Source: Nanobdellota archaeon (lineage in GTDB: Archaea > Nanobdellota > Nanobdellia > Woesearchaeales > JAGLXL01). Taken from it: a stretch of DNA of 64,000 nt. This document shows, piece by piece, positions 35,501 through 41,700 of the stretch. The stretch spans positions 27,917-91,916 of the forward strand of contig JAGLXL010000004.1 of the NCBI GenBank assembly GCA_023132895.1. Direction: 5' to 3'. The stretch's first letter is position 1; each line of letters opens with the position of its first letter. Both the position numbers and the translations under genes were made by a program. The notes beneath the pieces are model-generated. The model had not been told where the DNA came from. It was given only the letters and a program-made list of their open reading frames with translations, and made no database searches.

Positions 35501-37152
35501 AAGGCACTTCGATTTCTCAAAGTGCTTTGGGGACTACAATTACTTATCTTATTGATGAAGTAGAAGGCAGCTGGGAAAGAATGGGTTATGTAGGTTTGCA
35601 ATTTGATTCGACTGAACAAGATGTTGGAGACAATCTGACCATCACCTGCCAAGACATCAGTTATGTTTTTGGAGACCTTGGTGGGAATATAGCTGTTTAT
35701 GATGGTGGTATCTCATTTGATTTAGAGGTCAGAAATCCTGAACCATTTATTGCTCAGGCTTCAACAACTACTGCTACAATAGGCAATGGAACCCAAGAAG
35801 TTGTGATAACTTACAATATCACCAATAACGAACTTTATATTGCTGATGATGTGGTGATTGAGATTGGAGCGCCGCCTTATGCAGAGTTTATTGGTGTGCG
35901 TGGAGAATTGTGGGGAAGTGCTCTGGACCAATACAGGATTGAGAAGATTTCCTTGGATCCTGGAGAATCTGAAATCATACAATTAGTGGCTAGATTTGAT
36001 ACATCTAATGCACCAAATATAGCTTCAGTAAATTTGACTAATGGTATTAGATTTAAATACGTAACTTGTTGGGACTTAAATGCTTATAATCCTGCAGAAA
36101 GCGTCCAGAATTTATTTAACATCGGCGGAGCAATTGTGGATATGGGTGTGCCAGCTAGTATCATCAATATCAGAGAAAGAATTGAGCAGATATATTATAT
36201 GGTGAATTATATCAACATCACTACTGTAGTTATCAATAACACAGTCACTTACATAGAAAACATTGTCCTGGTGATAAACTCAACCACACTAGAGACTAAT
36301 TTAATTGTTCAAGAAATTAACCTGACATTAGTCAATATCTCGACTAATCTTGACACAGCACTGACAAACACAGAGACCATCATTATTGAGACAACGACCA
36401 TCAAAGAACTGATTGATTGTGATGGTGTATCAGATAGTTTTATTTGCAGTCAACTGGATGATATGAATAACAGTGTTAATAATATAACTAATATTTTACT
36501 TGATATAAACAATACTTTGAATGATATATCAATCAATGTGACTATCAATTTGGAAGGCCAGAATCTCACAGTAAACGCAACTCCTGATTTGACAAGTATC
36601 ACTTTGATATTAGATGATATTCTTGCAGAATTAAATTGTTCAATGAACTGGACAACTGAACCAGATGCGTCGCTTTGTAAGACTTTGAGTAGAATTGAGA
36701 ATAATACTGTTTATATCAATAATTCTATTGAGCAGATCAATAATCTAGTTAATTATTTTAACGCGACTGTGTTTGGCAATGTGACTTTGCAGCAGATATT
36801 TGATGCTATAGGCAATACAAGTTTGGATACCTCTGATTTGTTGACAGAAATCAGTCAGATGCGAGAGTTTAATGAGGAATTAGTATTTTTAGTTACAGAC
36901 GCGTTTGGATTGCAGCAAGCTGCCAAAGCTGACTTGGATAATGGAAATCTGGGTTCGGCTGCAGCTAAGTTAAGGGAAGCAAATGCTAAATTAAATGAAG
37001 CGGCTGTTAGATTAACAGCGATGCAGGAAGAAGACGCTGCAATGGAAATTGGTGAAGAAGAGTTAGGTTTCACCTGGGTGTTGATTCTAGCTGGTGCGAT
37101 CATGCTGGCGGCTCTTGGATTTTATCTCTTTTCCAGGCCTAAAGAGACTTAG
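32563..37152 (+). CDS. Duplicated and fused surface protein (1529 aa)
   Basis: Two homologous halves of about 760 residues. Each has a signal-like helix (1-22; about 765-785), a beta domain with HTL-EYGRGRGNYFY and GTGCSYVPNGTMFEL, a second domain with VVIEIGAP and GVRGELWGSALDQYRIEK, a long Asn/Thr-rich helical stalk with many N-x-T sequons and heptad spacing, and a membrane helix (about 728-748; 1500-1520). The halves read through with no stop, so one polypeptide would cross the membrane three or four times. GAGGTG precedes the ATG. Patches of the halves are nearly identical in DNA, suggesting gene conversion. A stalked surface structure is inferred. Confidence 0.78.
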   Translation: MFKKSGLLILLLILLGSAVYAADEITQLADRLNFWTDGTHVVTVTNSGADAVQVNVSIPTGFAYSAGCSNPAAGIISCDVGPSGSQTYTVTSTAASFSEYELGLFGILAINNTYTGNNVSFIKIQDDELFHTLIEYGRGRGNYFYDTYGSGLAGSGHTGTGCSYVPNGTMFELNYLHKINNIKQYFGDLTAEAYNATFSCTYPNNTIVREHLITSITTDTSGASVSYRIPSIGGSWERMGFLGMDFNADAYATGSTISVNCTNMTYLFPAGGGNFVVDEDSFSLQVRNREPFIASASAIATIGNGTQEVLITYNITNSELYTVDDVVIEIGAPSYASFIGVRGELWGSALDQYRIEKAQLLSGESEIIRLVARFDTSTAPDMATIDLTQGIDIEYTTCWELNAYNPGEYVQTLTGVGTGAVNMGVASQITGIFDRLDLIYNLTVAINETVLDINETVENIKYIVEIINTTTQDTNVLVKAINSTSYEILNKTEYLVNHTNLILNDTQFISDQLNCNGTDDSPICDSVNLLNQSLYDLLNLSLMINYTAYNLNITVIENINTSGLNITVEVDLSNITTSLLEIKTFINCTNTSFDSSLCNRVARIENNTLFINNTLKTILDTTTYFNTSVFGNLTFQEILDAIDDITIDTSEVLTELQESRAFSEEIVFLITDSFGLQQQAGREFASGNVGSALNSLTEAQAKLGQAADGLAAEREGLAAEELGSFSTSWVWVAFVFILIAGVVIFYLFGRVPPPMEKGGKASIGPLKLLLLFLFLFLCAALASAQTISQFAEALNFDSTKNLTVNVNYGCTGGRQFNVTVPGGSGYEILTASGACTAPSTTVAVCDFNGQQTGTYNISHSTPSSLAYYTVYEFPTILNDATNCDVQNNISVIRIPDDEVFHTLVEYGRGRGNYFYSTRGGAGSGGTGTGCSYVPNGTMFELNFLHKIFSIKQYFDDPYLLAANATFSCTYPNRTIVRSHQGTSISQSALGTTITYLIDEVEGSWERMGYVGLQFDSTEQDVGDNLTITCQDISYVFGDLGGNIAVYDGGISFDLEVRNPEPFIAQASTTTATIGNGTQEVVITYNITNNELYIADDVVIEIGAPPYAEFIGVRGELWGSALDQYRIEKISLDPGESEIIQLVARFDTSNAPNIASVNLTNGIRFKYVTCWDLNAYNPAESVQNLFNIGGAIVDMGVPASIINIRERIEQIYYMVNYINITTVVINNTVTYIENIVLVINSTTLETNLIVQEINLTLVNISTNLDTALTNTETIIIETTTIKELIDCDGVSDSFICSQLDDMNNSVNNITNILLDINNTLNDISINVTINLEGQNLTVNATPDLTSITLILDDILAELNCSMNWTTEPDASLCKTLSRIENNTVYINNSIEQINNLVNYFNATVFGNVTLQQIFDAIGNTSLDTSDLLTEISQMREFNEELVFLVTDAFGLQQAAKADLDNGNLGSAAAKLREANAKLNEAAVRLTAMQEEDAAMEIGEEELGFTWVLILAGAIMLAALGFYLFSRPKET

Positions 37153-37172
37153 TTATTCTTTTTTCTTGTTTT

Positions 37173-37637
37173 TTAATTATTCTTTATCTTTTCCCTGATT
37201 TCTATTATTTGGCTGTGGGTGAGTTTAGTATTGATATCTTTTAGAGTAAAGACAAATTCTGTTATCTCTTCAAAATCTAAAGGGACGTCTTTATTCTTCA
37301 AATAATATTGATTATCGATGCGCAACTGCTTGTCTCTTTCTAATATTTTAACATAGCCTTCAGGGAGAATTTTGGCTTTCTCAAGAACTCTGCAAAGGGC
37401 GATAGTGCAATCATGGATTTCGCATTTTATTCCGATCTTCATCAGTAAAGAGTAAATAGCAAAGTATTCACAATAATATTTTGTTGTGGCTAACCAAATC
37501 TTGGACTTTTCTTTTATGATCCTCAAAACATCTAATGTTTCTTCTGCAGTTCTTATATATTCTTTGGATAAGTTATCATTTGGTTCAATAAATTTTATTC
37601 CTTTGTTTTGTTTTTTGCACCACTTGATTGTTACCAT
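37173..37637 (-). CDS. HEPN-like protein paired with nucleotidyltransferase
   Basis: A 154-residue helical protein with the pattern of HEPN partners of minimal nucleotidyltransferases: ATTKYYCEYFAIYSLLMKIG, then IKCEIHDCTIALCRVLEK, and a C-terminal helix. The catalytic R-x4-6-H motif of toxic HEPN RNases is not obvious, so it may be the non-nuclease type. The start is the ATG at 37637, with GAGGTG 6 nt upstream; a GTG at 37646 is part of that site. It overlaps the NTase gene. MNT/HEPN pairs act as toxin-antitoxin or defence modules. Confidence 0.72.
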   Translation of the reverse strand: MVTIKWCKKQNKGIKFIEPNDNLSKEYIRTAEETLDVLRIIKEKSKIWLATTKYYCEYFAIYSLLMKIGIKCEIHDCTIALCRVLEKAKILPEGYVKILERDKQLRIDNQYYLKNKDVPLDFEEITEFVFTLKDINTKLTHSQIIEIREKIKNN

Positions 37638-38188
37638 AACATCCACCTCACTAAGTCTTCACTGCCTTTTATTATCAGGTGTTTTTTAATTATTTCATGT
37701 CTTAAAGATTTTGATATTTTGTTTAAGCTATTGACATTGATAATATGTAATTCTTTGTTTAATCGTTCGGCAAATCTTTTGATGTTTTTTTCATTTGTTC
37801 TGCCTATGATGAGCAAATCAACATCTCCTGCTTTTTTAAAAGAATCTGTAGCTGAGCCAAAAATTAAGGCCTTGACATTTTCTTCAAGATTTGAATTTAA
37901 GAAAAATACGAGTTCTTTTAATCTTGGCTCTTTTTCACATAGGTTAATCAACCTATTTTTCTCTGTGATGATTAAATAATCAAGAATAAGGGGATGTTCC
38001 AGATTTAATGAATATAAAGTTAATCTTCCTTTGTATTCCTTTTTTAGAATCCCTTGTTTTTCCAAGTTGTTAAGCCATAACCTAGCTGTGGGATGCGGTT
38101 CTTTGATTATTCTTGAAATCTCAGCTAAGTGTAACTTCTCTTTTGGTTTTGAAAGGAAAGGTTCTAGGATTGTTATTTTTTTAACCAT
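37631..38188 (-). CDS. Winged-helix plus minimal nucleotidyltransferase (MNT) protein
   Basis: 185 residues. An N-terminal winged helix (1-80: HLAEISRIIKEPHPTARLWLNNLEKQGIL) is followed by a pol-beta-type NTase domain with ALIFGSATDSFKKAGDVDLL near 108, that is GS-x10-D-x-D, with both metal-binding aspartates kept. Known MNT proteins AMPylate their HEPN partner. A minus-strand TATA box (near 38207-38216) is about 23-26 bp from the ATG, suggesting a leaderless transcript. It overlaps the HEPN-like gene by 7 bp. Confidence 0.82.
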   Translation of the reverse strand: MVKKITILEPFLSKPKEKLHLAEISRIIKEPHPTARLWLNNLEKQGILKKEYKGRLTLYSLNLEHPLILDYLIITEKNRLINLCEKEPRLKELVFFLNSNLEENVKALIFGSATDSFKKAGDVDLLIIGRTNEKNIKRFAERLNKELHIINVNSLNKISKSLRHEIIKKHLIIKGSEDLVRWMLW

Positions 38189-38218
38189 ATCGTTAGAAAA
38201 GTAACAAATAATATATAA

Positions 38219-38527
38219 ATGTTTTGGTTTGATTTAAGAAATAATTGGTATTCTGGAGATGTTGTTTGGAATTTGAGCGATCCAGATTTAAGTAATTCAA
38301 CAAATTTGAATTACAATGAAACTATCTTTGTAGCAATAGAAAGCAATTATTCACGGGGAAGTAAGCAACCTGAATTGACTGCTTCGATTTCTAGTTTTAT
38401 TGATAGGGTGACTGATTTCTTTGAGATAAGACCATTGGAGATTTATTCGTTAAAACAGAAACCAGCGAAAAATCATTATTTTTCTGGGCTTTGGAAATCC
38501 TCAAATTTCCAAAACCTTTATAAGTAA
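38219..38527 (+). pseudogene. Fragment of a surface-protein gene
   Basis: An open frame reading WFDLRNNWYSGDVVWNLSDP followed by sequon-rich text (SNSTNLNYNETIFVAIESNYS) resembles the interior or C-terminal end of a surface protein, but it lacks a signal peptide and its first codon sits in the TATA region of the divergent MNT gene. The last about 20 codons are hairpin-repeat DNA (copy D). The best explanation is a decayed remnant cut by rearrangement, with the repeat supplying an artificial end. Confidence 0.55.
38461..38524 (+). repeat. Tandem hairpins ending in TATA box (copy D)
   Basis: ACCAGCG, stem aaaaat/attttt (38468-38483, loop catt), CTGGGCT, stem ttggaaat/atttccaa (38491-38512, 6-nt loop), then AACCTTTATAAG including the TATA box. 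The framework is the same as copies B and C with different stem sequences. Confidence 0.7.
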
Positions 38528-38572
38528 ATTATACATTCTTAATATCTAATACGTGTATTGATAATGTATAAT
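38516..38572 (+). promoter_or_regulatory. Promoter with 10-bp inverted-repeat operator
   Basis: TATA box ctttataag (38516-38524). A perfect inverted repeat attatacatt (38528-38537) / aatgtataat (38563-38572) straddles the expected transcript start and reaches the ATG at 38571. Between the arms lies aatacgtgtatt (38548-38559), a shorter dyad. This fits autoregulation by the small protein encoded next. Confidence 0.62.
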
Positions 38573-38714
38573 GAAAGTTGAAGTAGATGATGTAGAAGAG
38601 GTGATAGATAAGAAAGTTGATTCTTATAGTACCAGCACTCGCATTATTATTCCCAAGAAATATGCTAACAGAAAGGTTAAGGTCTTAATTCTCAAAGAGG
38701 TGAAGCGCCAATGA
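38571..38714 (+). CDS. Small AbrB-like protein resembling DUF2080
   Basis: 47 residues: an acidic start (MKVEVDDVEEVIDKKVDSYS) and then TSTRIIIPKKYANRKVKVLI, the strand-turn-PK-strand pattern of archaeal transposon-encoded DUF2080 proteins and AbrB-type DNA binders. The ATG at 38571 overlaps the operator arm, so the transcript is probably leaderless. Its TGA overlaps the ATG of the 1690-residue surface gene (ATGA), and GAGGTGAAG within its end provides that gene's ribosome binding site. Inferred role: regulator of the surface operon. Confidence 0.65.
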   Translation: MKVEVDDVEEVIDKKVDSYSTSTRIIIPKKYANRKVKVLILKEVKRQ

Positions 38715-41700
38715 AAATCAAAGATTTTCAAGGTTCAAACAAGTTTGAACCAATGAAACTTTCGAACGCGAGTGAGAAAGGTTTGAAAATTTCATTTTCA
38801 AAAAAGCTTTGCCTCTATCTGGTTTTGGCATTGTTGTTGATGTCTGGTGTTTCGGCAATTGGTTATTTTTCAGAGAGGATGAATTTTCCTCCTGGGGAAT
38901 CAAGGGAGCATAGGCAGGTCTTGACAAATGATGGGAGTTCGGCGATTCAAATTAATGCGACTGTGCCGTCTGGTTTTAGTGTTTCTGCGACTGATTGTAA
39001 TCAGCTCGGTTCTGTAATTAGTTGTGATCTGGCTGTGGGGGCTTCTAAGTATTATACACTCAGCTCGCCTGCTATTGCTACAGAAGGAACAACGTACAAA
39101 TCATATTTGACGAGCAATAATAGTTTTTCAGCTGATTTTACTTTTGTCTGCATCCCTGACAACAAAATAACTGACTGTAAAGTAGAATATGGTCATGGAG
39201 ATGCTAATTATCTTTCAAATAATCAATTGTATGTCTCAAACGAAACTGTAACTCTATTTAATCTACTTCGGGTTTGGAATATTGGCCATTATCTCTCTCC
39301 AAATGAAGCAGCTGAAAACGCTTCGATGAGATGCACTTATGAGAATTATCCGGTCCGGACTTATGGCAGGGTTGAGATTGACCATGGTGTCAGTGAAGTT
39401 AACGGCACTTTTTTATGGACCAAAATTGAATCCGGATATTGGTTTAGAATTGGTGTGGTAAGCCAAGATGTTGGCGGAAAAAGTGTTGGTGATTTTTATA
39501 ATGTCAGTTGTGGAAATCTGACTTATCAATTTGACCATCATCAAGTTGTAGCTGAATCAAGTGTTTGTAATCTGGAGATTCGGGATACGGAGCCTTTTTC
39601 ATGCAGTGTGGCTGCTCATCCAACTCTTTCAGGCAAATTAATTTTGACTTTGACTAACAATGAAAAGTATAGTGTTTATGATATTTCTTTTGACAAGACA
39701 TTGAACAGTGTGGAGCACACTGAAACTTATTGGCAGCTTAACAGCGGAAGGGGTATCAGTTATGTGATTGACAATGGGACTGAAGATGATGTTGATTTGT
39801 TTTTTATACCGAGTTGGTATATCAACAGCTGGAGTCCACAATATTATACACAGCAATTAGACTGCTCTAATGTGACGGCTGGTGTTAATAATCCACCGAC
39901 TTTGCTTTCAAACATACCTGATCAAAGCTGGCTGAGGAATACTAATAAGACCAATGCTTTTGATTTAGATGATTATTTTGTTGATCCTAATGGGGATAGT
40001 TTGACATATACATATACTCAGCCAGATAATATTACAATAGTGGTCGATGGAAATAATGTAGTTAGTTTTATTCCTGATATTAATTTTTCTGGAACAAGAT
40101 ATATTATTTTTTATGCCAATGATTCTACAAATGTGACAGCTTCTAATAATGTGACTTTACATTTGTATTATTGCGGAGACGGGACATGCGATGCAACTGA
40201 GTCGTGCTCTTCGTGTTCAGCTGACTGCGGTACCTGTCCGCCAGCTCCTACTGGTGGAGGAGGCGGTGGAGGGGGAAGAGCTATCCCTCCTGTTGAAGAA
40301 GAAGAGCCGCCATTGGAATTAGAGGAACTGCCAATATTTGAATGTTTAGATGGAACTTTTTATGGTGAATGCTCATTTGATATACCTAAATATTGTGCTG
40401 ACGGTGTTTTAATAGACAGATGTTCTGTTTGCGGTTGTTTAGAGGGTTTTGAATGCGAAGAAGACAAGTGTGTGGAAATTCCAGTGGAGCTGTTGGAATT
40501 ACCTCTTGAAATACCGCTGCCCCCTTATTTCTTAAATCCTGATATTTTGGATGAAGAATTTAAGGAAGAAGCAATTTTAGATTATAGTATTTTATATCTT
40601 TATTATGACAGGAAAGGAGGTCCTGGATTTTTAGAGCAGTGTGTAATACCCGAAGAATATATCTGGAGAAAGATTGAGGAGTTTTTGAATTTTAAGGTGT
40701 TGGATGAAGAATTTGGAGAAGAAGCAATCTTGGATTACAGTCTTTTGACACTTTTTATTGAGGAAATAGAAATCGGGCCTGTATGGGGGGCATGTAATTG
40801 GATTTATTTTTGCAGGTTAGTTGTTGTTTTATCAGTATTGTTATTGTTGGTTTTAATTCCAATTTTGGTTCGGCGAGTTAAGGAAGAAACAGAGATTGAG
40901 TATATGGAAATAAGCCATCTAAGACATCCTTACAAAAAAAAGATTGTGAGGGAAGCTAAAGCTAAGCCTGAAATGGATTATATAAAATTAAAGGAAAAAG
41001 AAAGATGTTTGTTAGGAGACATACCAGAATATCCTCGACCTGGAAAACGAAAGCAGTTTTATGTTGTTTATATTTTGCTGTTTTTGATTTTATCTATTGG
41101 TGGATTGATGTGGACTTATCCAGCTTCGCAAATAACTGGGGCAGCGGTTTATTCTCCTGATTTTGGTATTACAGCCGGGGCAGTGAATGCTTCGATTAAT
41201 TATTCTTATTATGAAGAAGAAAACGGCAGCAAGCTTGGTATAGCAATGGTTTCTGCTGATTTGAATCAAGATAATCTGACAGACTATATTATTAGTGCGC
41301 CTCTTTGGAATAATGGTGATGGGAAGGTTTACGCAATTTACCGGCCTTTGGTTGACGGAAGCCATAACATAAGTATGATTGCTAATGTGACTTGGAATGG
41401 AAGCACGACTAATGAAAGTTTAGGTTATTCTATGGCTGTGGGTGATGTGGATAACAATACTTATCCAGATCTTTTGATTGGGGCGCGCTGGCTGGATGAT
41501 CCTTTTATTGGATTTAATGAAGTTGGCGGAGCTTTTTTGATTTATAATTATGGAAACATGAGCGGGGATTTTATTGTCAATGAAACAAGTAATGTAACTT
41601 TTTATGGAGGGGCAAGCAATGATGAAGCAGGATATTCAGTAGCAATAGGTGATCTAGATGGTGATTTAGACGATGATGTTGTAATCGGTGCTCCAGGAGT

